From NCBI RefSeq assembly GCF_018691265.1, contig NW_024881272.1, forward strand, positions 21,565,323 to 21,629,322: a stretch of 64,000 bases of DNA. The letters run 5' to 3'. Position 1 is the first letter of the stretch. Each line of letters begins with the position of its first letter. The position numbers were made by a program, and so were the translations under genes. This document shows positions 1 through 12,359 of this stretch, piece after piece. The notes under the pieces were generated by a model. That model had not been told where the DNA came from, searched no databases, and saw only the letters and a program-made list of their open reading frames with translations. Source of the stretch: Tyto alba (taxonomy: Eukaryota; Chordata; Aves; Strigiformes; Tytonidae).

Positions 1-71
1 GGTGGGAACAAAGTGCTTTTAAGATGTGGTTGTATTTCTCACTGTCCTACTCTGATTGATTGGTAAACTAA

Positions 72-90
72 GTGGTGGTGGTGGTGGTGG
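72..90. repeat. (GTG)n trinucleotide microsatellite
   Basis: Six perfect GTG units plus one base. No gene nearby. Confidence 0.95.
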
Positions 91-2424
91 TTTTCAAATG
101 AAATTGATGTTCTTTTTTTCCCCCAATCAAGTCTGTCTTTTGCTTTTGACCATAACTGGTAAGTCATCTCTCCCTGTCATTGTCTCAATCCCTGAGCCTT
201 TTGTTTTATTTTTCTCCTCCCCATGAGGGAGAAAGAGTGAGAGAGTGTATGGTGTTCAGTTGCCCTCTGGGCTTAAACCAGGACAGTGCTAAAAAGAGTG
301 AGCCACAGTAGATGAGAGCAACACGCAATGCAGAGGTGAAGAAAGGCACAGATGACAAAGAGTACTTTGCAAAGCAGGTAGGAAGTGCAGAGAGGCAGAA
401 AGAAGGGCTAAGGCCTCATGTAGCCACCAGCCATTAAATTCAAGTAACAAGTTGAATCTAGGTAAAACAGTATTGATTTAAATCACACATGTTGATAGTT
501 TGGAATTACAGGGGATATCTTGTGTTGAAAACTTACCATAAACATTGAAGTAAATTTGGGAGCTGTTCACTGCTCCCAAAGGTCAGATTCTAACTTAAAG
601 TAAAAAAACTCCCCAAAGGTTTTGTAAAAAGGTGGTTCATTGCAATAAGAGGAGAACGATGAGAAAGCTTCTAGAGACCCCCCAAAATCTTATCACTCCG
701 GACAGTATATTTTTTTTTATAACAGGCTAAAATTTAAAAATTGTCAAGTACTGTAAAATATGTTGATTTTATCAATGTATTTGTCATCTAATTTTAGGAG
801 TAACATCTATCTAATTTTGAAGGTCCCTCATTCCACCTCCTTTTCAAATTACACATCCTAAACAGTATATTCTGTTAATCTGAAATACACATGCTTAACT
901 GGGTATTTTTAACAGCTAAACAAAACATTTCAGGGAAAGTACAGTTTAGTATGTAACAAATCCTTTTGTCTTCTTCTGTATTATGATTATGAAGAAGTCT
1001 TTTTGTTTTAAATGAATAGACTTCACATTCTCACAGCCACTGGGTTTGGTTTGTTTGATTTTTTGTTTTTGTTCTTTTTTTTTTCTGATTTTTCCCTAAG
1101 TCAGACATTTTATTTGATGGATCTTCTGTGCCTTAGGAAGTGCAGGATATCAGGAATGTTATAACCCTCTGTGATGGACGATGTTAAGATCTGAAAATCT
1201 CTCAATGACTGACAAGAGTTGAACTTTTAAAGTTCTCAGACCTCATTTGAAGGATGATCTTTATTGTCAGACTTTTATCTCAGGATGGCAATTTTGGTGG
1301 GTGAGGTATTTGATAGCAAGAAATCAGCTCTTGTAAAAGAGCTGAGGTAGTGCCCTTTCAAATGTATTGTGTCCAAAGACTAAGCACGCCACTTCTTAAA
1401 TTTGTTCCACGTTTAGTGTTTTCACATCCAAGTATCTACACATTTCTTCTAAAGTATAGGAAACAGACACGAAGTACACACATACCTAGAAAAAGTTAAT
1501 CAGTAGCAACCAAACAATTCTTTCTTCTTTTAGGAATTTTTCCTTATAATACATGCAGCCTCATTCAGGATTTCATAATCACCACTGTAGTCTTTTCCTG
1601 CCTGCTCCAAAACTTAGTAGATATTGCTGGAATAAATTATGAATTCTATTACTTCAGATAAAGGAGACCATTATATACTTCATAAAAGATAATTTTTATT
1701 CTCCATATATGCATATCAGGTGCAAATTAAAGAGTTTGTCAGAAGATGATATGATTAGTTATTATTTAATATACTTCTAAAATAAAGTAGTATAATTTCA
1801 CATTTTGTGAGAGGAATTTTGATTTTACATTAGAGTATATTCAATATGGTTTACAAGGAAAGTTTTTGATTTGCATATCTTTCATTTGTTTCCCATTCAA
1901 ACTTGGAATAACCACTAATACAGAAGCAGTCTTGGAATACAAAGAGCTTTGGTGTGACTTTTCCTCAGATGACAGAGACAGTGTTTGCTTTCAAGAAATC
2001 TGCATACAGGTAAGGAAAGAATAGTAAATAAGATTAAAAATCTTTCTTTATTGATTTCACATCAAGCTTTGTTATTATATCACGAACCGTTTTGCAGCAC
2101 CTGTAAGCAAGAACCATGCTGTTTGATAGTTACATCTGCCCAGTGGATGGACTCTTTCAATGAGCATAAAAGAAATTACTCAGATATATGAGAAAGATAT
2201 GTAATAGTTCTGAAGGATTTGTAAACTTCTGAGAGTGTCAAGAGTGTAAATTCCTTGAGAATCCTTGCTGCATAAACTTGTCAGTTGTCAGCCTGGGCAT
2301 TGTTCAGGAATATTACCAGTGGCAGTTTTCAATGGACTTCCAGCTCAGGAAACTGAGGAAGCTGGAAAATCTAACAGAGAAGGGATTAAGCTGTCTGTAC
2401 TCATCACATTTCTATTTTCCTACC
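91..2424. other. Gene-free AT-rich sequence
   Basis: Unique sequence apart from the T/G-rich tract at 1.04 kb. One 68-codon ORF lacks any domain or splice context. Confidence 0.6.
1042..1098. repeat. T/G-rich low-complexity tract
   Basis: Interrupted TTTG/TTTTTG repeats pass into T-rich sequence on the plus strand. Confidence 0.8.
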
Positions 2425-2515
2425 TAAACATCTGCTATTGGTTGCTGCTAAGGACAGAATATTCAGCAGGGTGGACCTTTGGTCTGACACAGTATGGTTC
2501 TTATATTGTCATGTG
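2425..2515 (+). mobile_element. Old amniote retroposon 3' tail (CR1/L2-like)
   Basis: The stretch reads CATCTGCTATTGG, then a diverged spacer, GACAGAATATTCAGCAGG, GTGGACCTTTGGTCTGAC, ACAGTATGG and TTCTTAT. I recognise this as the 3' tail of a retroposon abundant in turtles and crocodilians and present as old copies in birds. Its usual form has 'gatggacctttggtctgacccagtatgg' followed by a TTCTTATG-type end. Order and spacing of the blocks are kept and several bases differ, as expected of an old copy. The 5' limit is uncertain because similarity fades upstream of 2,425. The exact family (CR1 or L2 lineage, or a SINE with that tail) is not settled. A 109-codon ORF crosses it and is not thought to be real. 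Confidence 0.7.
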
Positions 2516-2540
2516 CTTGGTAACAGTAAGCTCTGTCACT

Positions 2541-2562
2541 GTGGAGTTACATAAAACTCCAC
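2541..2562. repeat. 8-bp inverted repeat with overlapping direct repeat
   Basis: GTGGAGTT (2,541-2,548) and AACTCCAC (2,555-2,562) flank ACATAA. The word CACTGTGGA also occurs twice, at each side. It lies about 25 bp past the retroposon tail. Confidence 0.8.
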
Positions 2563-3289
2563 TGTGGATTTATGATCATTTAAAAGAGAACTAGGAGGAA
2601 AAAATGAGGAAAGATCTTTCTCGCTTGCTCGTTCTCTTTTCAGAACATAAGCTCCTGCTATGAAACAGCCAGGCAGCTTCTTCCTCAGAAGAGTTGCATG
2701 CAGCCTCATTTCAGCACAGCATCTAGCACCTGCACACTTGCTGGTTCCAAAAGTCAGTTTGGAATAAGTAATGTAATGGCAGTGGTGTAGCCTGAGTGAC
2801 AAAGATAAATTAACATATGCAGTGGGAACACAGGTTATTTACCCCATTAATGTGAAATAACGTGAAAGCATGGCCACCATAACAAGGCAGCTGAGAGAGG
2901 AGGTAATTAAAATGATCAAGAACAGAGTTTGGTTGAACTTAGCTGAATCCCATCAGCTTACTGATCCCATCTGTTTTCTGCCTCATAACAAAATCAAATC
3001 TAACAGCAGAATGTTGAATTTTGAAATTTTTCAGACACCTCCCCACCCCAATCAGTTACAGACAGCCAATACCAGATGAAGCTACTACTGTAAAGTAAAA
3101 CTAACTATGAGAAAAAGTGAATTGTGCTTTGAAAAACACAATCATTATCTAATAATTGAACAAGAATTTTAAAAATAACTAGTTTTGAACATACTCATCT
3201 AAATGACTCTAATTTAATATTTACTGTAAAGGCATTTTAGCCAATTGCCTTATTGGTCAATTGAAAGAAAATACGGGGAAACTTTCCGT

Positions 3290-3305
3290 AAAAAAAAAAA
3301 AAAAA
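3290..3305. repeat. A16 homopolymer
   Basis: Sixteen A following CTTTCCGT. No retroposon is recognised upstream. Confidence 0.9.
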
Positions 3306-3576
3306 TATCAGTTCTGTAAATGAAACTACTCTGTTCTAGAATTACTACCAGAGAGAAGAAAAACAACATAAAGACTGTGTGTCCATTCTAATGAGCTGAA
3401 ATTTCAAATATGGGAATACTCACAATGAACTGCTTGCAAACAAGCTAAAGAATTATTTGCAGACATTATTTGGCAAATTCACTGAATAAATTATTTGCTA
3501 TGAATTATTCACCCAACTCTATTACTTACCCTCATCAGGCATTAAAGCCACTGAAACTTGAGCTTTATTGTTAACC

Positions 3577-3597
3577 ATTATAATTATGAATTATAAT
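3577..3597. repeat. AT-rich perfect hairpin, 9-bp arms
   Basis: ATTATAATT (3,577-3,585) and AATTATAAT (3,589-3,597) are perfect inverted repeats around ATG. A few of this size are expected by chance in a window this A+T-rich. Confidence 0.85.
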
Positions 3598-5359
3598 TAA
3601 TTCTTAACACTGTTGTCAAGAGACTGCAACATGACAGAAAAGTGCACAACATTCCAAAGGTATCAATGACACAAATAATTCCCTCAATACAAAACATGGC
3701 ATTAAAATAGGCTGAAAATAAATCACCATCAATGAGTAAGCAATATAATAATTTGCTACCAAAACAATTAACATTTGAAATGTTAATTCTTCTATTCTCT
3801 GCAGCCCAGATAACAATAATTCACTGAGCTTGAGAAAGCTGCAAGCAAATCTAACTGGGCAACACAAGGGAAAAAATAAGTTCCTTTGGAGAATTTACCT
3901 CCTATCTCTTTGTAGCAGTTGTTGGGAAATTTTTAAAGCATTATTTACCTCATAGCTTAGTGCTACTGTGAATCACGCTACAAAAACATCTCTCTGGGGT
4001 TTTTATATAAAAATAAAAGTAATGCAGAAATTTAAAGAGGTGATAGTCCCTACATCTGTTCTCTGTGGTCATCCTACCTGCAAGAAAGGCATGAATGAAA
4101 TCTTCATTTGAAATGCAAGCCACTCTCCTCTAACTTTTCATAAGTAAAACTGAATGTGTGTAGGCCAGATGTATTTTCTTCTTTACAAATTTTCCTGCAG
4201 TAGTTGTACCCAAACTTCATTTCTTTCATTTGTTTTGTTTTGGTCTTGCTTCTTTCAAATTGTGATATTAACAAATATTGCCATTTCCTTGCTGTAAGAG
4301 TGTTTGATCTAGAGTTTGGAGCCCATTAAAATTTTTCCTCTATAGTGTGATGCCCTCACTGCTATATTTCCAGCTGACATATTCTTGTCATAGTAATTGC
4401 TGCTGTCATCATCAGTATTAAGGTTCATTTTGATTCCTTTTTGAGTCTACATGTTTGCTTAGCTCTTCTAGCAGCATGACTAATCAGGATATTTGAGATC
4501 TGAGCTTTGAGTTTTCCAGTATTTGTGTGGTCATTTGAAATCTGGAGGCCAGCAGATGCTTCATTTATTGTCTAAAGAATCCCCAGAAACATAATTGTCA
4601 TCACAGTTAATGTTACAAGAAAACTTCTGATTATGGTTACAGTCATCTAAGTTTTGTTGCATGCTACCAGCCATTTTGGTATGTGCAAGCACAGCATATT
4701 TTATTCTGGTAGCTTGAACAGTTGTGATACAGAGGTTTTTAAACCACACCAGCAACATGACTAAGCATTCTGCAAGATTAAAAAAAAACGCATGAAACAT
4801 TTCATTTGAGGGGATATTTTTACCCCTTATTCCTATTAGTATAGTGAGACAAATCTGTGAAGGCAGTACTGCATTTGGACCTAATTATCATAAAAAACCC
4901 CACTAGATATCCAACACTAAACAATTCTCAAATAATTGGAATACTAATACTCCTATTTTGTCTGTCCAGATACCTAAGACATGAATATCTAAAGATATCA
5001 AAGTGGTTTAGAAGCTTTCTTATTTTTAATATACAAGAAGGTATCAATAAGTATTACAGCTTCTGTGAATACATAGCAAAATATTAATAAAATATCAGTC
5101 ATGAAATTCTGACTTTTTCATATTTAATTAGAGTACATCTGATACTTTTCTTAGCTAAGAACCATATTTAAAATAAATGACCCGTTAAGCAGCATTTTGA
5201 GTACAAACTGAAGGTTAAAATGTTTCTAATATAGGCAAAATTTTCTTATTCCTATAAACTAGTATGACTTTTTATAAATGTGGAAGTTATCATCTGCCAC
5301 TACTATAACATTTAGGTTTTTTGGGGGGAAGGAGAAAGGACTATGTTAAGTAAATTATT

Positions 5360-5645
5360 GCATCTTAAAAGTTCATGGCTATGCATGTTGCTTGAATGCA
5401 GTGGCAAACTAATTTAGTTCCACTTGTGATCTTGCAATAATTTCTGTCAATCAGGATGGCATTAATAAAAAACCTCAATCTAAACAGAAGTGCTGTGCAG
5501 CGTGTATAATGTATACACTCATTGAAAGAGGCTGAAAAGATTGCAGTCACACAATTAGGGTAACATTTGACAGCTTTAATCACTTTGAATCTCTTCACAT
5601 CACTTTTAAATGTCAAAACCACCTCCAGAGATCTCATCAGAACAA
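5360..5645. promoter_or_regulatory. Possible conserved noncoding element
   Basis: A non-repetitive stretch dense in developmental transcription-factor words. Examples are TTCTGTCAATCAGG, TGACAGCTTTAATCACTTTGAA (TGACAG is a MEIS/TGIF-type core), GGCATTAATAAAA and ATGCATGTTGCTTGAATGC. A 90-codon minus ORF covers it but has no recognisable content. The call is by general resemblance to vertebrate conserved elements. Conservation itself cannot be seen from one sequence. Confidence 0.25.
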
Positions 5646-6427
5646 AGCATTACTTAAATTGCAAATGAAACTATCCAAATCCAGTACACTATTATTAAAA
5701 ATATAAAAAATGCCCCACATTATTTTATGAAAAACATTAATAAAACATTCTATGATGCAACATTGAAATGAGAAAAATAGGAAACAACTATGGGTCATTA
5801 AAAAAAGGTATTAATGCTAAATATACTCTCCATTAGCAAGTCACAGGATGTTATTTTTCACACTGTGTTGTGTTGTCTTTCCCAAGCAGCCAGGATTACT
5901 TCTTCCATATATAAAATTAAGAGTATTTAAAGTATGACATCCTTGTAATTTGTTGAGGAAAGATACATGGCTGTAAAGAGGTTTTTGTACTGATGTCATA
6001 TATCAAAAGGCTGTTTATCCTTTTTATTTGTTTTTCTTGGTCCTTTTTCTACAGCTGTAGCCGCTACCTCCATGACATATTGCCATGCATCCTGTGTGAC
6101 TTATTTGTTTACAAACAACAGGCAGTAATATATCCTTATGTTTTAGATGTATCTTTTAATTCACCGTTTCCTCTGTGTTTATTGAACCATACTTTTGAAG
6201 AATTTAAGAATGCAGTAATATGAAAAATATTAAAAAAAAAACAGCAATTCTTTTCGGTCTACAATATTTCAGTTACCCAGTTATTTTTTAATGATATTAT
6301 TATTTTTAAATTATTAGTTGTTTTACCATCTAAACCATCATCCAAACTGAAAGAAAAATGACCAGAAAAGATCTCATTGTGTCAATAAAGTATTTTTTCT
6401 AGTTACTACTCAGAAGTTATTCTTGTA

Positions 6428-6525
6428 ATGAAGCCAAGAGCACTTTACACACATCATTTTACTCTTTGATAGCCTTTGAGACTGGTAAGAAAACCATCCA
6501 CTAGGAAGTTGAGGTCCTAATAACA
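6428..6525 (-). mobile_element. Possible antisense MIR fragment
   Basis: GCCAAGAGCACTTTACACACATCATTTTACTC resembles the reverse-complement MIR 3' region ('gcactttacatgcattatctcatttaat'). AGGAAGTTGAGG about 70 bp further on resembles 'aggaaactgagg'. The intervening sequence is poorly matched. The call rests on two short blocks with roughly correct spacing. Confidence 0.4.
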
Positions 6526-7639
6526 GATCTACAGGTGGATATTTCTTATGATCTGTTGAAATTATCTTGGATGATCTCAGAGTGGGTGCCCAAGCAAAAC
6601 ACTAGCCCAATTTTTTTTTTCAGAGGTTCATGATTTCCTAGTTTTTGAGGATGATGAGAAAACCTAGTCTTACTGTGTCCAACCCAATTTTAGTGGAAAG
6701 TATATTTTCTCAACATTGTCAAAAATCAAGGCTCCTGAAGAGATACTGAAGTATTGCATAGCTGACAACATTAAATACCAACATTTTAAAATAGTCTTAA
6801 GTATGTGTTTTAGTTTTATTATACATAACATTGGAGTTAAAAGCCAGCTTTGCTGGAGTGTTGCATTTAATTTAATTAACTGTTAATCTACGTTCAGTGT
6901 AAAGAATTAAAAGAGGGAATAGAACAGGAAGTTATTCCTGTAGAGATATATAGGAGTCACTTGCTGTTGAAAAACATTTAAAAACTGCTCTTCTCCCAGA
7001 CTCAAGGAACATTGCATCAGTCAGTAAAATTTAAACAGTATCTGGTATTAAAAGTATACATCTGATCACTAATATATGAACTTGTAGCCAGAAGAGACCA
7101 CACACAGCATGCCTATTAACAGGTCACCGAGTTTCTTTCTCTTTTCAGTATACCTCGATGCACAGCAGCTAGTTTTCTTGCTCAGCAAGCAACACACAGC
7201 ATGTGCAACTTTGAACAATCCTACACTGCAGGGAATATTTTGCAGAAGCTACATGATGAGATTACTAAGTGGCTTACTCTTTGCTCTCTTTGTCCTTGAG
7301 TTTACTGCCTCCAATGATGGGGCAAATATGGTGCATGATATAAAGGAAAGGTTGCTGGCCTAAGTGTCACACTCCTTGCATCATGTTCTGATCTTAGTAA
7401 CCATGAGCCTTCATATTTCTAGGTTTAAGCACACTTTCCTGCTTTTGTAGATAGTGGGCAATCACATTACCTGATTTTTGTAACAGGCTTTACACCTTGA
7501 GAAAATTGCAAATGTTTTGTGATCTGCCCTGCAACCATGACACTCAGTAAAATCTTGGTGCTGTTAACTTCAGCTGAATTTCATCTATTATGTATAGGCT
7601 TAAATCTAGATAGCAATACAAACAAAGTTATATTTCTTA
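6526..7639. other. Gene-free sequence between SINE remnants
   Basis: Unique DNA. An 84-codon ORF at 7,109-7,363 has a hydrophobic stretch (LLSGLLFALFVLEF) but no supporting splice sites or homologue I recognise. Confidence 0.55.
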
Positions 7640-7790
7640 TTGCACTACTGTTTTCTTGTGTGACCTTGTATGAGTCATTTAACCTCAGAGGACCTCACTT
7701 TCCTCATATGTAAAATGTCTAACATTAATATACCTCATTTTATTGCCCTGTAAATTCCTTAAATCAAAAGAGTCAAAGTGCAAGATACTG
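7640..7790 (+). mobile_element. MIR-like SINE fragment
   Basis: The core and 3' half of a MIR-type SINE can be read along the plus strand: TTGTGTGACCTTG (about 7,656), GAGTCATTTAACCTC, a 'cctcactttcctca' block, then ATGTAAAATG, a run matching 'ataataatacctacctca', and a diverged end containing CAAAGTGC. All blocks are in MIR order with near-normal spacing. The tRNA-derived 5' head is not recognisable upstream of 7,640. MIR copies are ancient and inactive; birds retain far fewer than mammals. This is one of the two clearest MIR copies in the window. Confidence 0.75.
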
Positions 7791-8164
7791 CTCCAATTAT
7801 CAAATATGGTGCTAACCAGAAAGGATCTTTTATTCTATTTGGCTGTTTGTAGATATGAGCTGTGACACCTGTTCAAGCTGCAGTCTGGTTGTTTATTTTC
7901 TTTATCTCATAGTGTCACATACAGTAGCATGTTTGAAAAAACAATGAGGTGACTGTAAGGTCCGCCCACAGGGACAAACACTCTAATGTCAACATATATT
8001 ATTCACTAGGTTATAAGCAAGGGAAGGCAATTACAGCAGAAAGAAAGAAATGCTGCAGCCGTGGCAGCATTCAGTGTGTTGTAGAGCAAAACCAGAGGAG
8101 TATTGAAAGTCAGGAGTTGGATAAACTTATCATGTTACTATTACAGTATTGACCAAAGGCCAAA

Positions 8165-8325
8165 CAAGTTTCAAGGCCTTATTAAAGTTGATCTGTACAC
8201 ACAGTTAGTAGAAATACAAAACCTGACTTAAAGAGCTTGCAATCTAATCATAAGCTTATATGAAAAAGTCTTTCCACAAGGGAATGAAAAAACACAAATG
8301 GATACATAGGGCCAAATAGACACAG
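8165..8325 (-). mobile_element. MIR/L2-tailed SINE remnant, antisense
   Basis: The plus strand reads CTGTACACACAGTTAGTA (8,193) and then AAAGAGCTTGCAATCTAATC (8,230). This is the reverse complement of the sauropsid MIR/L2 tail, whose usual antisense form is 'gctgtacaaacacatagtaa ... aaagagcttacaatctaa'. The match is good over about 65 bp. Downstream, toward the expected core, similarity is lost, so the right-hand limit is approximate. The copy lies within 400 bp of the sense copy at 7.64-7.79 kb and in opposite orientation; they look like independent insertions. Confidence 0.6.
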
Positions 8326-9489
8326 CTTATCTGCTTAATTAGATGTTGATTCAACATTTTCAAACCAGCCCTGAGTGAGACAAACAATGCTGGCATAGGG
8401 CCACTCCTACTTGTGGCCAAGAATCAGGCCAGAATGATGAAATAGAGTTTCTAAAAAATTAGGTCAAAAAGACAATGGACTTAGCAAATTTGTTGCAAGA
8501 GCAAAGCACATGGTAGGTGTTTTTGGCCAAATGTTTTAAGAATCATGTATCATCAAGGATCCAGTAAGCAGATTGCTTGCTGGTACAGTGGTGTTAGTAT
8601 AATTATTTCCCCTGTTGAGTACTGTGCCATTTGGCTAAATGACAGATTTAGAATTTACTGTAAAAGAGACTCTGGTTTTCTTACTTCAGTACCTATGTAT
8701 TTTTGCAAATGAAACTACACTGGCCTTGAACAACAGCTTGTATGGTCTATTTCATGATAACTACCTGTGATCTGCACTGCAGGAACTTCTGATCAGTACC
8801 TGAAGCAATGGAAGCAATGCTGTGAAAATAGAAAGATTATAGATTTATCTGTACTGTGATAGAAACTGTGGCCTAATTAGAGCTAATATTCTTTCCCAAA
8901 ATTCCTGGAAAATATTCATGATGAATTAGTTTTAATGTTAATTGGCAGGAGGTTTTACATGATATTGGAGGAAACCTGAAAATTCAATTGACTATGTGGT
9001 GAAATATCAAGAATTTATTATTTTTTCTATGTAAAATATATAATTTGCACCTCACATTTTTAAAAGATAAAGCTTTTTTCAAGCACATGCTTACCTTTTG
9101 ACGTTTGTCATAGTCATTCAAACTGTTTTTTCCCACTCTTTTTTGTATGCTAAATGCCTAATGTGTTATGGCAGTGGATGTTTTCTTCCTCTGTTAGCAT
9201 AGTATTTTAAGCATTTGTGTGTGTATATACAAAAATTAAGCTTTTTTTCTAGTCAATTATAATTCAGAACTCGTCTAAGGACTGAAAAAGACAAAATTAT
9301 TAACAAAAGAACTGGGCATGCCCAAGGCTGATGTCCTGGTGAGTAGGGAATTATTTTAATAAGTGTGAGAAAGAGGTTTAAGAATCTAGCTTTCCCACTG
9401 GGAAAAGAACTGAGCACAGTATGAATCAAAGTTCTAAAGTAAACTAAGCAAGATAGACTGTTACACCATTTAGCAGGCCAGCTCTTTAA

Positions 9490-9785
9490 GTTAGATTATC
9501 CAAGCTTTCAGAATGTAAAGGACCTTTCTTCAGGGATGAATTATGGATATCATGTTAAATTTATAACCCACTTCCATTACAAAGACCTATTTTAGCCTCT
9601 TGTCTAATTATGATTTAGAAAATTGGTTTGGCCTGAAAATTGTCTGATTTACTCTAAAGGCAAAGGAGAATGTTTCCACGGAGTGCAAAGATAATTTATG
9701 GCACAGTTTTTCAGGCCGAGGTCATTCAATTATTTCCCTCATTTAAAATTTTGTCTTCTGTCTAACATTTTTTTGGCTCCACCTA
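9490..9785. promoter_or_regulatory. Possible conserved noncoding element
   Basis: Unique sequence with closely packed motif-like words: GTCTAATTATGATTTAG (homeodomain-type TAATTA), AATTGGTTTGGCC, TGTTTCCACGGAGTGC, GCAAAGATAATTTATGGC and GGCCGAGGTCATTCAATTA (AGGTCA-type nuclear-receptor half-site). No ORF or repeat accounts for it. The word at 9,667-9,689 recurs with two changes at 32,895-32,917. Confidence 0.25.
9667..9689 (+). repeat. Dispersed 23-mer, copy 1
   Basis: AGAATGTTTCCACGGAGTGC plus AAA. It matches 32,895-32,917 at 21 of 23 positions; both differences are C here and T there. Flanks do not match. Confidence 0.6.
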
Positions 9786-11343
9786 GATCAAAAATAGCTT
9801 ATTGTTATCTGTTCAAGACTACCTTTTTTTTTTTCTTTTTAAATATTTGTTTTGTTTTGTTTTAAGTAGAAATCTATTGAAAACTTGTCAATTATAGTTC
9901 ATAAAATGATAATACATATTCATCATTATTTTTTGTAGCCTGTTGTTTTCTATCACAATTCCACGGATCAGGGAAAAAAAGCTCTAATGAGAAGGGTTAA
10001 ACTGAGGTTTTTGCAGAGAACATTGTGTATGTGTGTGTTTTTCTATTATCTTATTGAAAATCAGGTGGACATATGAGCCAAAAATTACTTTAGTGCATAT
10101 GCATCATGCAAGTGCAGATACTTGACTATTTATAGCTTTAATAAATTTAGTCACATTTTAGTGCTGCAGTAGGCATAATTCTTCCAACAAACCTGTGATA
10201 AAGCTAGTTATCTAGCGTGAGCAAACAAAATTCAGTTTGGTCTGAAGGGATCTGAGCTGTGTTCTTGAGCAGGGAAGATACATGTGGGAGGGATTTAGTG
10301 CCTGCTGTTCAATGAGTTCCTCATTTGAGGGACTGGTTCTGTTTTTCATCCAGTCAGAAAAAAAAGATAGCCAGGAGGAGGATGAGAAGACTGTTGGAGG
10401 AGGGGGGAACACTCAGATAGAGAAGGGTGAATAGGTTCAAATTCATACTCTAGTAAGCTGTAAATAAAAAAGTAATATGTACCATAAATCTAGAAACAAT
10501 ATGCTTTTCTTTCTAGCTCAGTTGCTTAACAAAATTAAAAGCTCATTAATTATTATATACATATAACTATTAATTACTTTGAAAGATGGAATAACTTCTG
10601 CATTTGCAATGGAAAGAAAGATTTTGGGATATCGTTGAACATATGTTATAAAAAAAAAGTTTAAGAAATTTTTTTGTGGTTTTTTTTTTAATCATGTCCA
10701 AAATAAAAGACCAACCTCCACTTTGAGAATTATGTCAGTAGTCAGATTCTTTCTGACTGATAACTGTAAAGTTATGTGGATGAGATATTCTCAGATGCAT
10801 GTAATAGAATTTTAATTTTCATTTCATAAAATAAGATACTTTTATGAAGTGGGAGAAGTAGACTAACCCTATACACTTTATACAAAAAGCATTTTGAGCA
10901 AATTCTGTCATATAAAACTAATCTCCTTTAGGTGTTTCCTATATAAATACAAGTGCCTTGCTCCAAACATCCAGCATCAGCTTCTTCCTCATTTCCAATT
11001 CCTCTAAATTTGGATCCCATCTTTATGATTTCACCAATCACAAGCAAAATTATTCTTTGTCTGGGGCCTTAGTACTCCACTGACAATGCTGAGACAAATG
11101 TTGTCAGGGAGGCTCCCAGAGAGAAATCCAGACTCTCTTAAAAGGTAAATTACAAATTGGAGACAACCACAAACTAATCAAAATGTAATACGAAAATAAT
11201 TTCTCTCTGGTCTGTGTTTCTCTATGTAGTTAATCCAAGCTTGATTCAATAATACTACTTTCTGTTTCTTATGGACAGCCCTTGTCAACCTACACAAATT
11301 ATTATTTGAAGCCATTTGTTGGGTGAAGTCTGTCACAACTATC

Positions 11344-11368
11344 AAAAAAAAAAAAAAAAAAAAAAAAA
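11344..11368. repeat. A25 homopolymer
   Basis: Twenty-five A followed by a purine-rich GAAGAGAAAAGGAAAAAGG tail. No SINE or retrocopy is recognisable on its left, so it is called simple repeat only. Confidence 0.95.
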
Positions 11369-12359
11369 GAAGAGAAAAGGAAAAAGGCCTCCAAAGCTCT
11401 AAAATGTAGTCTGCAGAGCAACCTAAGGTGACAGGTAGAGAGCAGCCTTCCTATATATGTAAAACCACACCATTTAATGCTTATATATACAAAGATGTTC
11501 ATGATGTCAGGTAGAATGTGAATTTACAGTATAATCTTTTTAAGCTATTCCCATTAAAATTCTCCCATCAAATTTCTTCTTGCAACTTCTTAGTCTATTC
11601 TGCCTTTGAGTGATATTTTAGAACCTAAAGGCATAAAAAGCACCTTTAGAATTGCTCAGAATGTCTGTAATAGGAGGCAGTGAATAGAGTTAGGACCTGC
11701 ATTTACATCTTTCGCAAGTTTTTCCTTAGAAAATTATCCTTTCAACATTCCTTGCAAAAGGAATTTCTTTTTCAACAATCATTGCCACTATTCATGCAGC
11801 TGCTAACTGGCAGATTGTAAATGTTGAATATGAGTGACTTGATTCAAGGTGTAAGTGAGGCTGAAATTTGGGCAAAACAGTTCAGTGATTGAATTTATAC
11901 ATTATACTTAATAAAATAATATTTACAGGAAAAAGTAAATTGCCAAAATAGATTAGAATTAAAAATAAACTCAGCCATATTCTGAGGTGCCAATATTTTT
12001 AATTATTATTATTTTTCCTTTGTTTTCATTGCCTGTGGTGTCTCTGTGATAGACATGATAAAAGTTTCTTCTAAAATGTGAAGTGTGAATGCTAAACACT
12101 TTGTAGACTAAAAAGGACCATTATGGTCTGCTTTTGCAGCACAGCTGCCATCTCTTCTTTCTAGTTCTTTCTCCCTTTTCTCTTAACCCTGTGCAGCATT
12201 ACTTAGTGTAGGGTCTGCCAAACAAGAGGTGAGAGATGATGGACCCCCTGAGGAATGAGAAAATGGAGAGGCTGGCTGCACACATTGTACATGAATAGTA
12301 GGAGGAGATGCTATTATACTCTGCTTCCTTTCTGCCATCTAAAAGTATCCTCTAAAGTA

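Larger units (their letters stand above)
2563..6427. other. Gene-free AT-rich sequence
   Basis: Only short ORFs (at most 90 codons) on both strands, none recognisable. Holds the A16 run, the 3.58 kb hairpin and the candidate element at 5.36-5.64 kb. Confidence 0.6.
8326..12359. other. Gene-free AT-rich sequence
   Basis: Unique DNA with the candidate element at 9.49-9.79 kb, T-rich tracts near 9.82 and 10.68 kb, and the A25 run. No ORF above 66 codons. Confidence 0.6.

Noticed and set aside
1252..1275. GGATGATCTTTA resembling a sense CR1 3' end
   Set aside because: No further CR1 blocks upstream or downstream; a 10-12 base match is expected by chance.
2265..2594. 109-codon ORF with a hydrophobic middle
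   Set aside because: It runs across the retroposon tail at 2.43-2.51 kb and starts at a non-ATG codon.
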